A DNA stretch of 26,667 bases from a virus: IMG/VR virus record IMGVR_UViG_3300021197_001849, positions 1-26,667 of that record. The stretch is one strand, 5' to 3'. Under the pieces are notes generated by a model. The model saw only the letters and a program-made list of their open reading frames with translations. It did not search any database and was not told the DNA's origin. Shown here piece by piece: positions 19,932 through 26,667 of the stretch. Both the position numbers and the translations under genes were made by a program. Positions within the stretch are counted from its first letter, which is position 1; every line of letters starts with the position of its first letter.

Positions 19932-20415
19932 TCCAATTAGTGCTATAGCGATGGCTACAACTGCTTTCAATACCATTAAAAAAGGTTTTGAAGTCGGTAG
20001 AGATATAGAGAGTATGTATGGTGATGTTGGTAGATGGATGGGTGCAGTCTCAGACATTGACCAAGCTGAAAAAATGAATAAGAAACCGCCACTGTTCAAA
20101 AAGATATTTGCTGGTTCTTCTATTGAAGAAGAAGCAATGAATATATTTGCAGCTAAAAAGAAAGCTGAAGCAATGGAGCAAGAACTACGACAGTATGTTA
20201 ATATGGTTCATGGTCCTGGTAGTTGGAATGAGATTCTACAACTACAAGCTAATATAAGGAAAGACAGAAAAGCTCAAATATATGCTCAAGAAGAACGTCG
20301 TAGAGAAATACTTAATGCTATAGGTATTATTGTTTTAGTTATTGCAATAGGTGGATTATGTGTAGGTGGGTTTATGATGGCTGTTGATATATTAGGACAT
20401 CCATCATCTTGGTAA
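19924..20415 (+). CDS. conserved phage protein with C-terminal membrane anchor
   Basis: This encodes 163 residues. MIDPISAIAMATTAFNTIKKGFEVGRDIESM, then PPLFKKIFAGSSIEEEAMNIFAAKKKAEAMEQELR, is a pattern I associate with a protein widespread in marine T4-like phages and of unknown function. A long helical, charged centre leads to one membrane span near the end (ILNAIGIIVLVIAIGGLCVGGFMM), so it is probably tail-anchored or inserted in the inner membrane. It closes the envelope-protein set and is followed at once by a hairpin. Confidence 0.82.
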   Translation: MIDPISAIAMATTAFNTIKKGFEVGRDIESMYGDVGRWMGAVSDIDQAEKMNKKPPLFKKIFAGSSIEEEAMNIFAAKKKAEAMEQELRQYVNMVHGPGSWNEILQLQANIRKDRKAQIYAQEERRREILNAIGIIVLVIAIGGLCVGGFMMAVDILGHPSSW

Positions 20416-20437
20416 ACGAGGAGCGTTAGCTCCTCGT
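20416..20437. terminator. hairpin between convergent operons
   Basis: ACGAGGAGC (20416-20424) pairs perfectly with GCTCCTCGT (20429-20437) around GTTA, directly after the stop at 20413-20415 and 8 nt beyond the end of gp32 on the other strand. It lacks a long U-run but is well placed to separate the operons. Confidence 0.7.
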
Positions 20438-20445
20438 TATGGTAG

Positions 20446-21366
20446 TTACTTATCTTCAGCAAGTTGCTTAAAGTAATCTTCTAAGTTATCATCATCAGCA
20501 GATGATGCAGACTCAGTTTTTACTGCAGTATCTGACGCAAAAACATCATTCCATTCACCGCTACTTTTAGATGACTCAGCAGTTACAGGACTAGTACTAG
20601 CTACTTCTTGAACAGGTTGTTCAGTAGAAGTATTAGTTACTTCTTTTAACCTTGCAGCTAACTCTTCATAAGTTTTAAATTGCTCAGGCGCAATTAACTC
20701 ATGAACGTCATGTTGAGCTTCGAATACAGACTTAAGTTTATTATCATCATCTGATAAAGGAGCACCTTTTTCAAATTCAGATGAATCATAGTTCCAGTAA
20801 CCTGCAACCATTTTAATCTTAATACGAAAGTTAGCACCTTCAATTAAGTCAAAAGGATTAATAGGTTGCTCATCTGCAAACTCAGGTTGCATTACACCCA
20901 TAATCTTATCAAAGATCTTCTGACCAAATCTAAAGATCTTTACTGAACCCTCAGCTTGAGGATTATTAGGATCTTTAAGTACAAGAGCATTAGCATAGTA
21001 TGAAGTTCTACGCTTTTGCTTTCTAGCAACTTCTTTATTAGATTCAATACCAGAATTCCATAGTACAGAATTATGCTCACTTACAGGATCTTTTTGACCA
21101 ATAGTAGTTAGAGAGTTCTCAATATACCATTTACCAGTAGGACCTTGAAAGCCGTGATCATACATTCTTACCCAAGGAGTCTTACTTGAGTCTTTACCTG
21201 GAAGCAATCTAATAACTGCATAACCAGTACCATCTTGACCCATTTTAGGTTTCCAGATACGGTCGTCAGTTCTATTGTCTTGATTGCCTTGAAGGTCTTG
21301 TTTAAGGTTAGTCGTAAGTTTTTCAAAAGCAGACTTACGGTTCTGCATATAGTCTTCAAACGTCAT
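20446..21366 (-). CDS. 32: single-stranded DNA-binding protein gp32
   Basis: This encodes 306 residues from ATG 21366 (GGAGAA upstream); a longer frame has no ribosome site. AVIRLLPG, DHGF, GKWYIENS, then RRTSYYANALVLKDP, KIFRFGQKIFDKI and GANFRIKIK follow T4 gp32 (301 residues) in order. The C-terminus is Ser/Asp-rich and acidic (DDDNLEDYFKQLAEDK), as needed to recruit replication partners. The His of DHGF (about residue 71) is kept, but the three Cys that complete the T4 zinc site are absent, so the zinc subdomain is probably metal-free. It coats single-stranded DNA in replication and recombination, and lies beside gp59 as in T4. Confidence 0.95.
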   Translation of the reverse strand: MTFEDYMQNRKSAFEKLTTNLKQDLQGNQDNRTDDRIWKPKMGQDGTGYAVIRLLPGKDSSKTPWVRMYDHGFQGPTGKWYIENSLTTIGQKDPVSEHNSVLWNSGIESNKEVARKQKRRTSYYANALVLKDPNNPQAEGSVKIFRFGQKIFDKIMGVMQPEFADEQPINPFDLIEGANFRIKIKMVAGYWNYDSSEFEKGAPLSDDDNKLKSVFEAQHDVHELIAPEQFKTYEELAARLKEVTNTSTEQPVQEVASTSPVTAESSKSSGEWNDVFASDTAVKTESASSADDDNLEDYFKQLAEDK

Positions 21367-21388
21367 ATTCTTCTCCAGTTTCTCTGTT

Positions 21389-21988
21389 TCACGTTTTGTA
21401 TCTCTTGAAAGTTTCAAGAGCCATATCATTATAATACTCAATATTTAAGAATTTTTTCACAAAAGGTGAATAATTTTTTACCTTAGTAATATGCTGCGGC
21501 CACAACATAGGTACTTTAATTAACTTTTCGTGATTATCAATAAATGAGTAAAACATGTCTATTAATATTATAGTCTCTAAACTGATTTTTTTCTTTATAG
21601 CTAAATCATGTATTAAAGGTATTTGAAAATCATCTTTAACAGCTACTAATTCAGGAGGTGAATATTGACTAGCTAAAAATTCCATTTCTTCTTGAAAAGT
21701 TTTAGGGAAGTTTTTTAACTTTGCTTTATAAAGTTCATAATCAGATTTACCCATATCTCTTATCCAACAATTTGGCTTATCAATAAAGTGAGCTACAAAG
21801 AACACCATCCATTCTTTTTGTGGTACTATCTTACCTAACTTTTCAAACGAAAAATAATCACTTCGTTTATTGTATGCATCTACACTAGCATTAACTTTAC
21901 CTTGATATTTGAAATAATCATAGTTAGAGCTAAAATGTCTCTGTAAAGCCAAATACATTTGATAAGCTTGATAACCTGTTCGCGTCAC
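21389..21988 (-). CDS. 59: helicase loader gp59
   Basis: This encodes 199 residues from GTG 21988, which keeps the N-terminal YQMYLALQRHF helix corresponding to YKLYLMIKQHM of T4. DYFKYQGKVNAS, YNKRSDYFSFEKL, then FVAHFIDKPNCWIRDM and ISLETIILIDMFYSFIDNH follow T4 gp59 (217 residues). gp59 loads gp41 helicase on gp32-coated forks. It overlaps gp33 and ends 22 nt before the gp32 start, the same 33-59-32 order as T4. Confidence 0.93.
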   Translation of the reverse strand: MTRTGYQAYQMYLALQRHFSSNYDYFKYQGKVNASVDAYNKRSDYFSFEKLGKIVPQKEWMVFFVAHFIDKPNCWIRDMGKSDYELYKAKLKNFPKTFQEEMEFLASQYSPPELVAVKDDFQIPLIHDLAIKKKISLETIILIDMFYSFIDNHEKLIKVPMLWPQHITKVKNYSPFVKKFLNIEYYNDMALETFKRYKT

Positions 21989-22224
21989 ACTAGTGTTCTT
22001 TTTTTATACTTTAGTTGATTTGAATTTAAAGCATCTCTTTCAATTTTTTCTTTAATGCTTTTGTTGAGTAGTCTCTTACAGTCTCTAGGATCAATATCAT
22101 ATTGATCACATACTTCTAGAGTAGCATCAATATAAGACAGTTTACTATCTTTAACCATTTCTTCGATAAGTACTGGAAATGATTTGCTATTCATTCCAAA
22201 ATCTGAGTCTTTAATTTTCTTCAA
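21985..22224 (-). CDS. 33: late transcription co-activator gp33
   Basis: This encodes 79 residues. FPVLIEEMVKDSKLSYIDAT matches FIIEKMVEEFGMSYLEAT of T4 gp33, and KSIKEKIERDALNSNQL matches GIIEKIQSEAIDENLL. gp33 binds the RNA polymerase flap and links it to the sliding clamp. The T4 protein (112 residues) ends in a hydrophobic clamp-binding tail (LDFLL); this one ends KKRTLV, so that contact may be lost or supplied otherwise. Position next to gp59 and gp32 agrees with T4. It shares overlaps with both neighbours. Confidence 0.85.
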   Translation of the reverse strand: MKKIKDSDFGMNSKSFPVLIEEMVKDSKLSYIDATLEVCDQYDIDPRDCKRLLNKSIKEKIERDALNSNQLKYKKRTLV

Positions 22225-22432
22225 AACCCTTCTCCCTTATTCTTCCTAGAGTTATATCACATAAACCAGCTAACCATTGATCAACTGAAGTTAAGTTCCT
22301 ATCTCTATAATAGTCTCTAGTCATAGTTAGGATCTTTATTTTATCCTGAATACCTAATTCTGATTTTGTTTCGAAATTAGCAATATCTGTTGCTACTTTT
22401 TCAATATCAGAAGGGCTAATTAATGCTTCCAT
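22211..22432 (-). CDS. small hypothetical protein in the replication operon
   Basis: This encodes a 73-residue helical protein (SDIEKVATDIANFETKSELG, IKILTMTRDYYRDRNLTSVDQWL). No family is recognised. It overlaps the nuclease gene by 17 nt and gp33 by 14 nt, so it is firmly part of the operon. A role in replication or late transcription is suggested only by position. Confidence 0.75.
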   Translation of the reverse strand: MEALISPSDIEKVATDIANFETKSELGIQDKIKILTMTRDYYRDRNLTSVDQWLAGLCDITLGRIREKGFEEN

Positions 22433-23096
22433 AATATTCCTCTATTCTTTCTTTTAACATGTTAGTATAATGAATAATATCTTTTTTAGTTAGTGTAAAG
22501 TTTTGAATAGAACCATCCTGTACTGATATTAAAATACTTATTTGTTCTGGCATTTCTTGAGTAATTTCTCTATATGCAATTAAGTAAAAACAACCTTGCA
22601 TAAAATAATCTTCTATCCACTCAGTCTTTTTAGGTTTAGTAGAAGTTTTAAAATCTATAACTGTAAGCTTACCATCTAATTCAGCAATACAATCGACAGT
22701 ACCAGCTACTTTTAGTATATGAGAAAATAAAGGAGTTTCTAAACACCTAACATTATCAATATGATCTAACTGTGGACGTATGCTCCTAAAGAGTAACTCA
22801 CCAGTAGTGTCAGCAGAAAGATCCAAAACCTCATTTGACAAGTAAGATTCACAAAGCTTATGCATCGACGTGCCACGTCTTGTAGCAGATATTGTAACTC
22901 TATTCGCGTGTTCCTCACCAACCCTTTTACGCCAGCGTAAAAGTGGACCTTTGTCTTTAGTTTTAGATAAGACAGTTGTAATGGAAGGATACGCACTCTC
23001 TCCATTAACTTCATATAATCTTCCTTCTTCACTATTTACTTGCTTAATCTTTGGAATATCTTTCCAAAGATGATTGAATTTTTTTGACGTCATCAT
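22416..23096 (-). CDS. PD-(D/E)XK nuclease (RecB/Cas4-like)
   Basis: This encodes 226 residues. RRGTSMHKLCESYL (about 69-82) supplies the motif I His. VAGTVDCIAEL with LTVIDFKTSTK (about 130-152) is the core GxVD...DxK, with the metal-binding Asp residues and catalytic Lys. YFMQGCFYLIAYRE carries the QxxxY motif. This is the RecB/Cas4 exonuclease pattern seen in T4-like marine phages; no iron-sulfur cysteines typical of Cas4 are visible. It would trim DNA ends in recombination or host DNA breakdown. Its start overlaps the ClpX gene end by 53 nt. Confidence 0.88.
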   Translation of the reverse strand: MMTSKKFNHLWKDIPKIKQVNSEEGRLYEVNGESAYPSITTVLSKTKDKGPLLRWRKRVGEEHANRVTISATRRGTSMHKLCESYLSNEVLDLSADTTGELLFRSIRPQLDHIDNVRCLETPLFSHILKVAGTVDCIAELDGKLTVIDFKTSTKPKKTEWIEDYFMQGCFYLIAYREITQEMPEQISILISVQDGSIQNFTLTKKDIIHYTNMLKERIEEYYGSIN

Positions 23097-24183
23097 TAGT
23101 TACTGTAGTACTTTTAAGTTCAAACATTGCATCTAAAAGTACATTCTCCATAATAGTTTTAAGTCCTCGCGCTCCAGTTTTTTGATCTTTAGCCAACTTA
23201 GCTATCGCTTCCAATCCTTCTTGAGTAAACTCTAGCTTTGCATCGGACTTTGCAAATAACTTTGTATATTGGTCTACTGGATTGTTCTTTACTTTAGTAA
23301 GAATATAAATTAAATCTTGAATAGTTAATTCATCTAAAGATGCAGTCAAAGGTATTCTACCTATTAATTCAGGAATAAAACCATATTCTTCTATATCTTG
23401 AGGACTACAATATTTTAATAAAGTAGAATTGTATTCATGCTCTTTTATATCAGCATTTACACCAATATTAGTAGTAGGTGCTACTTTTAATCTCTTGCCT
23501 ATATTTTCTTCAAGACCTACAAATGCGCCGCCTACAATAAAGAATATATTAGTAGTATCAATTTGTATCTTCATTCTAGTTAGACCAGTGTTGCGTTCTA
23601 CTTCAACCATAGTACCTTCCATAAGCTTAAGTAATGCTTGCTGTACACCTTCGCCGCCTACATCTCTTTGCTTACCACCGTTCCATCTTCTAGCTATCTT
23701 ATCAAACTCATCTATAAAAATAATACCAGTTCCTGCTGCTTCAAACGCACCGTTAGCTGCAGCTATTAATCCATCTACTAAAGTTTCGACGTCTTTACCT
23801 ACATAACCTGCTGCAGTTAAACTATTAGCATCAGCAATGTGATAAGGTACTTTCATGAACTCAGCTAATCTTTTTACAAGATAAGTTTTACCAGTACCAG
23901 TAGGACCTATAAGCATAACGTTAGTTTTATCTAACCTATCTTGAAACTTAGTATCTCTGTATATTAATAATCTTTTATAATGATTATGAGCTGCTACTGA
24001 AAGAACTTTTTTAGCTCTATCCTGACCCACTACATACTCGTTTAGATAATCGTATATCTCTTTAGGGGTAGGTAAAGTAAAATCTATAATTGCTGCTGAT
24101 TCGTCGGCTAGCTCAACCTTTTCTCTAAGACCTTCTAACATATTAGTTAGAAACTCATTATCTTTCTTAATTAACATACTCAT
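23044..24183 (-). CDS. clpX: ClpX-like AAA+ unfoldase lacking the zinc domain
   Basis: This encodes 379 residues. PTPKEIYDYLNEYVVGQ begins the AAA+ module. Walker A GPTGTGKT is at 93-100, pore loop GYVG at 126-129, Walker B IIFIDEFDK at 154-162, RDVGGEGVQQALLKLMEGT after it, the Arg-finger segment PELIGR at 271-276, and sensor II TGARGL near 350. The N-terminal four-Cys zinc domain of bacterial ClpX is absent, the RKH pore loop is not recognisable, and the ClpP-contact IGF is IGV (240-242). It may unfold or remodel phage or host proteins, with altered adaptor and protease use. It lies in the replication operon. Confidence 0.93.
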   Translation of the reverse strand: MSMLIKKDNEFLTNMLEGLREKVELADESAAIIDFTLPTPKEIYDYLNEYVVGQDRAKKVLSVAAHNHYKRLLIYRDTKFQDRLDKTNVMLIGPTGTGKTYLVKRLAEFMKVPYHIADANSLTAAGYVGKDVETLVDGLIAAANGAFEAAGTGIIFIDEFDKIARRWNGGKQRDVGGEGVQQALLKLMEGTMVEVERNTGLTRMKIQIDTTNIFFIVGGAFVGLEENIGKRLKVAPTTNIGVNADIKEHEYNSTLLKYCSPQDIEEYGFIPELIGRIPLTASLDELTIQDLIYILTKVKNNPVDQYTKLFAKSDAKLEFTQEGLEAIAKLAKDQKTGARGLKTIMENVLLDAMFELKSTTVTNDDVKKIQSSLERYSKD

Positions 24184-24422
24184 ATTAAGTGATCTACGCC
24201 TTTTGCTCTAGGATGCTTTTTCTTCATCTCTTTTAATCTATCTTTAAAACCACCTGGTAACTTACCACCTTCAGTAGTTACACCACTGATAAATTTTGCT
24301 GTAGTAAGTAATTTTTGTATTTGTGGGTTCTCTTCAAGATATTTTTCACAATCTGTAAACGTAGTAAAAAATTCTGTAAACTCTTTATCAGTTTCTTTAT
24401 TTCTAAAATTATATGTTGGCAT
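24180..24422 (-). CDS. FmdB-like small conserved phage protein without zinc cysteines
   Basis: This encodes 80 residues. It starts MPTYNFRN, like FmdB-family zinc ribbons (MPTYEYRC) and many marine T4-like phage proteins. No cysteine ribbon is present; the only Cys is in FTDCEKYLEE. The rest (ISGVTTEGGKLPGGFKDRLKEMKKKHP) is a glycine turn and basic helix. Function unknown. It overlaps ClpX by 4 nt and the upstream small gene by TAATG. Confidence 0.78.
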   Translation of the reverse strand: MPTYNFRNKETDKEFTEFFTTFTDCEKYLEENPQIQKLLTTAKFISGVTTEGGKLPGGFKDRLKEMKKKHPRAKGVDHLI

Positions 24423-24592
24423 TAATCCTGCTCTTTATCTGATAGAATCTTTCTACATAACTCATCATAGAAAGTCTTAAATTCCATCTGGTGTTTAAAT
24501 AGCATAGGTTTACTGTCTATAAGATTAGATAGTTTATTCCATGCTTTTTGTGCTGCTCCTAGAGCTGCTTTAGAATACATGTATTGCTCCAT
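24422..24592 (-). CDS. 56-residue leading gene of the replication operon
   Basis: ATG 24592 has AGGAGA 8 nt upstream, and the stop TAA (24424-24422) shares a base with the next ATG. The protein is helical and basic (MEQYMYSKAALGAAQKAWNKL, FKTFYDELCRKIL). No family is recognised. It is the first gene after the late-type promoter at 24628-24635. Confidence 0.75.
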   Translation of the reverse strand: MEQYMYSKAALGAAQKAWNKLSNLIDSKPMLFKHQMEFKTFYDELCRKILSDKEQD

Positions 24593-24627
24593 AATAACTA
24601 TCTCCTATTCGATTAAATAAGTTATAA

Positions 24628-24635
24628 TATTTATA
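24628..24635 (-). promoter_or_regulatory. T4-type late promoter for the gp32/59/33 operon
   Basis: The minus strand reads TATAAATA exactly, about 36 nt before ATG 24592, giving a leader of about 30 nt with AGGAGA. The overlapping AT-rich DNA may also serve the divergent plus-strand gene. Confidence 0.6.
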
Positions 24636-24643
24636 GGATTGAA

Positions 24644-25264
24644 ATGGCCGAAAAACGTATAACATTGCAGCAAACCCGTCGAAGTAATCGTATTGATGAG
24701 GCTCAAAAACCTCTAGATAAAAATATTATAGTCGATAAGTATAAAAATTTAGCTAGAAAAGCAAATATTTCTAGAGGAACAAAAGAATCTATTGATTGGT
24801 TTAGAAATAGATTAAGAAAAGATAGTAGGAATAAAGGGTTTGATAGAGTATCAAATGGGTTTAAGACTGTTGAAAGACCAAGAATAGGTAGTATGGTCAT
24901 GTATCAATATGACCCTAAATGGAAAAAAAGATTACCATATTATGATACTCAACCTTTAATTATATTATTAGAAAGAACTAGAGATGGGTGGTATGGAATT
25001 AACATGCATTATTTACCTCCAAAAATAAGAGCAGATATATTAATTGAAGTTGGTTGGACAAGAAGAGTAGCATTAGATAAAATTGCTAGAAAATTACAAC
25101 AGAGTCAATATTTACAACATGCATGTAAAAGATATTTGAGTAGTCAAATGGTTAGCCAAATGTCAGTTATACCTAGACAAGAATGGGAAATTGTAATACA
25201 GTTACCTTTCGAAGCTTTTGAAAAGTCGACGGTACAACAGGTTTGGAGAAAGGCACGTACATGA
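24644..25264 (+). CDS. probable structural or DNA-end protein
   Basis: This encodes 206 residues with a basic N-terminus (RITLQQTRRSNRI, KESIDWFRNRLRKDSRN). A conserved-looking core is VMYQYDPKWKKRLPYYDTQP, then WYGINMHYLPPKIRADIL. I associate this core with a protein of T4-like marine phages near tail genes; the DNA-end protector gp2 is one possibility I cannot confirm. AGGA (24635-24638) precedes the start. It is coupled to the tail tube gene by ATGA, which supports a virion role. Confidence 0.75.
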   Translation: MAEKRITLQQTRRSNRIDEAQKPLDKNIIVDKYKNLARKANISRGTKESIDWFRNRLRKDSRNKGFDRVSNGFKTVERPRIGSMVMYQYDPKWKKRLPYYDTQPLIILLERTRDGWYGINMHYLPPKIRADILIEVGWTRRVALDKIARKLQQSQYLQHACKRYLSSQMVSQMSVIPRQEWEIVIQLPFEAFEKSTVQQVWRKART

Positions 25265-25977
25265 GCTTACAATTAATGAAAACGTCTATTTTTAACGACA
25301 CGGGAGTAGCAAGAGGTAATAAATTTATAGCAAATGTATATTTACCTAACGCAAAAACTAGTCAAGGAAGAGGGCTTATTGGAGCTTTATTTGGTGGTAG
25401 GAGTTCTACTTTAAACATTCCTGGTATTTTTACTGGTACACCAGGACTTAATATTGATGTTGCACAGCCTATTAGAAATCTTATATCGAATCAATCAGTA
25501 GCTAAATTTGCAAATAAATTAGGAAGACCTATTTCAGGATTTATATTTCAAAATCTTATAGGTAGAGGAGAACAATTATCTTTATTTTGTATGGGTGCAG
25601 AGATTCCATCTAGAGACGTTGAAGCTTTTGAGCATAAACATTATGGAGAAAGAAGACAGATTGGTTTTAATCATGTACATCCTCAATTAACATTACAATA
25701 TTATTGTGCTGAAGATTTAAGAGAGAGAAGATTTTTTGAAGAATGGCAAAATATGGTATTTGATCCTGAAACTAAAGGTGTTGGTTATTACAAAGAATAT
25801 ACAGGAAGAGTAGAAGTACAACAATGGGATTATGGATTAACTAAAAAAATGGCTGAATATAGATTTGAAGAAGCTTATGTTACTAATATCGGAAACCTTA
25901 CTTACGACTATAACAATAGTGACGTTCAAAGAATATCAATTAGTTTTAATTTTAGAAAATATACAAGGACTTTATAA
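25261..25977 (+). CDS. tail tube-fold protein (gp19/gp54 type)
   Basis: This encodes 238 residues from ATG 25261, overlapping the previous stop (ATGA). GNKFIANVYLP opens the fold. LSLFCMGAEIPSRDVEAFEH, PQLTLQYYCAEDLRERRFFEEWQNMVF and YVTNIGNLTYDYNNSDVQRISISFNF correspond to the T4 tube fold, including the ending (TNVGELQLDWDSNNEIQTFEVTL in gp19). An insertion of about 70 residues after strand 1 (RGLIGALFGG to NLIGRGEQ) makes it longer than gp19 (163). The baseplate tube initiator gp54, or a special tube subunit, is therefore more likely than the main tube protein. Confidence 0.8.
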   Translation: MSLQLMKTSIFNDTGVARGNKFIANVYLPNAKTSQGRGLIGALFGGRSSTLNIPGIFTGTPGLNIDVAQPIRNLISNQSVAKFANKLGRPISGFIFQNLIGRGEQLSLFCMGAEIPSRDVEAFEHKHYGERRQIGFNHVHPQLTLQYYCAEDLRERRFFEEWQNMVFDPETKGVGYYKEYTGRVEVQQWDYGLTKKMAEYRFEEAYVTNIGNLTYDYNNSDVQRISISFNFRKYTRTL

Positions 25978-26031
25978 TGAGAGTTACACCAGTAACAGCG
26001 ACAACTAACTACAGAGACAGAAAGAAAAGAC

Positions 26032-26508
26032 ATGGACAATATTGGAAATATAAGCTCAATGAGTCTAGAGATTACTGCTTTTATACTACCATGGATAGGT
26101 ATTATCACATCAGTGATAATAGCGATATGGCTAAAAGACTTCGCTACGAACGCTGCCAAAGGTTGGGCGTTCAAAAGTAATCAATCGTTCAATGAGGGCG
26201 ATCATATAATTCTAGATGGTAAAGATGCTATAATTGTTAAGATAGGTTTATCACAAACTGTATTCGGTGTATATACTGAAAAGGGTTATACCTGGAGATA
26301 TATTGCGAATGACAGATTAGCTACTCAAAAAATAGAAAAGATTATTAATAAAGACTTACACCTAGATAGTGATGCAACTAAAGGTAAAAGAATAAAAGAA
26401 TTAATTGCAGCTTCTCAAGCATCTCAAGATGCTGTTATTCAATCTAATGCAGAAAAGATTAGAGAGAATCAAGAGAAAATTGATAAGGCGTTTAAAGATG
26501 GAAATTAA
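26032..26508 (+). CDS. MscS-like membrane protein (one span plus beta domain)
   Basis: This encodes 158 residues. One membrane span (ITAFILPWIGIITSVIIAIWL, about 13-33) runs into DFATNAAKGWAFKSNQSFNEGDHIILDGKDAIIVKIGL and WRYIANDRLATQKIEKI. This matches the MscS pore helix and beta domain (GxxFxxGDxIxxxGxxGxVxxI, then IPNxxL). The usual extra N-terminal helices and the C-terminal alpha/beta domain are missing; a charged coiled coil ends the protein. It may form a small channel, or block host channels, during lysis or assembly. ATG 26032 is the first start after the in-frame stop. Confidence 0.82.
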   Translation: MDNIGNISSMSLEITAFILPWIGIITSVIIAIWLKDFATNAAKGWAFKSNQSFNEGDHIILDGKDAIIVKIGLSQTVFGVYTEKGYTWRYIANDRLATQKIEKIINKDLHLDSDATKGKRIKELIAASQASQDAVIQSNAEKIRENQEKIDKAFKDGN

Positions 26509-26667
26509 TTATAAGAGAACTCCTGTAGATATACATAGATCTCCATATGTTGATCAAATATGGATTACAGGAATGTCTTATTCAGAATATAAAAAGTTTT
26601 TAACTGTTATTAAGTTAGATAAAGAAACTATTGCTGATTATATCTTAGAAATAGTAGGTAATAATAG
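26498..26667 (+). CDS. partial gene running off the window
   Basis: The ATG at 26498 overlaps the MscS-like gene by 11 nt and the frame is open to the window end (at least 56 residues, starting MEINYKRTPVDIHRSPYVDQ). No family is recognised from this part. The position among tail genes hints at a virion protein but does not show it. Confidence 0.65.
   Translation, partial: MEINYKRTPVDIHRSPYVDQIWITGMSYSEYKKFLTVIKLDKETIADYILEIVGNN

Noticed and set aside
20446-21441. Extended gp32 frame starting at 21441
   Set aside because: The additional 25 residues have no match to gp32 and overlap the end of gp59. ATG 21366 has GGAGAA upstream.
23429-23806. 125-residue plus-strand ORF opposite clpX
   Set aside because: Antisense to a strongly conserved AAA+ region, including Walker B, and its Ser/Pro/Ile-rich composition is typical of a shadow frame.
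25977-26180. 67-residue ORF starting at TAATG after the tail tube gene
   Set aside because: Most of it lies over the MscS-like gene in another frame and its composition is unlike a folded protein. The MscS-like frame has clear family motifs. A very short coupled peptide cannot be fully excluded.
1-26667. CRISPR arrays, integrase, transposase or attachment sites
   Set aside because: No regularly spaced repeats, recombinase motifs or terminal repeats were seen. The tRNA is phage-encoded and not flanked by an integrase.

Overview
The window is an internal segment of an AT-rich, T4-like myovirus genome (Caudoviricetes). This rests on a set of T4 core homologues: single-strand DNA binding protein gp32, helicase loader gp59, late co-activator gp33, a gp55-like sigma factor, a gp61 primase zinc domain and a gp19/gp54-type tail tube protein. 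Three exact matches to the T4 late-promoter octamer TATAAATA support it. The low GC and the accessory genes (PstS, ThyX, DadA-like oxidoreductase, PurN-like formyltransferase, ClpX, twitch-type radical SAM proteins) resemble marine myoviruses of SAR11 or picocyanobacteria. A pelagiphage-like virus is my best guess, but the host is inference.

Layout. 1-2069 (+): small gene, HAD phosphatase-like gene, radical SAM gene. 2055-2971 (-): an inserted pair, a catalytic-core-only class IIb (Asn/Asp-type) aminoacyl-tRNA synthetase followed 6 nt later by a tRNA with anticodon GUU, under a T4-type late promoter. 3079-8698 (+): a dense run of overlapping metabolic and small genes: winged-helix protein, formyltransferase, DUF3310, DadA-like FAD oxidoreductase, VOC protein, SAM methyltransferase, ThyX, Smr domain. 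8699-11417 (+): an early-type region of very small genes separated by near-identical sigma70 promoters. It holds two structured noncoding stretches (about 8740-8924 and 10317-10500), each with a possible pseudoknot, and the sigma factor gene. 11446-15000 (+): a second radical SAM gene, a Pho-box-controlled pstS cassette, and a secreted alginate-lyase-like gene with its own promoter and terminator. 14973-17990 (-): small genes, a glycosyltransferase-like protein with a polyproline tail, and a lone gp61 zinc domain. 18023-20415 (+): membrane and secreted small proteins. 20446-24592 (-): replication and late-transcription operon (two small genes, ClpX, PD-(D/E)XK nuclease, small gene, gp33, gp59, gp32). 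24644-end (+): structural genes with an MscS-like membrane protein.

The parts fit a T4 programme. Host-type sigma70 promoters drive the small early genes. gp55 and gp33 then redirect RNA polymerase to TATAAATA promoters, found before the synthetase-tRNA pair, the membrane protein at 18023 and the replication operon. Accessory cassettes for phosphate uptake, thymidylate, one-carbon and amino-acid metabolism would supply precursors. The most novel-looking items are the synthetase-tRNA pair, the two structured RNAs, the repeated promoter cassette and the stand-alone or remodelled domains (gp61 zinc domain, ClpX without its zinc domain, MscS-like protein).
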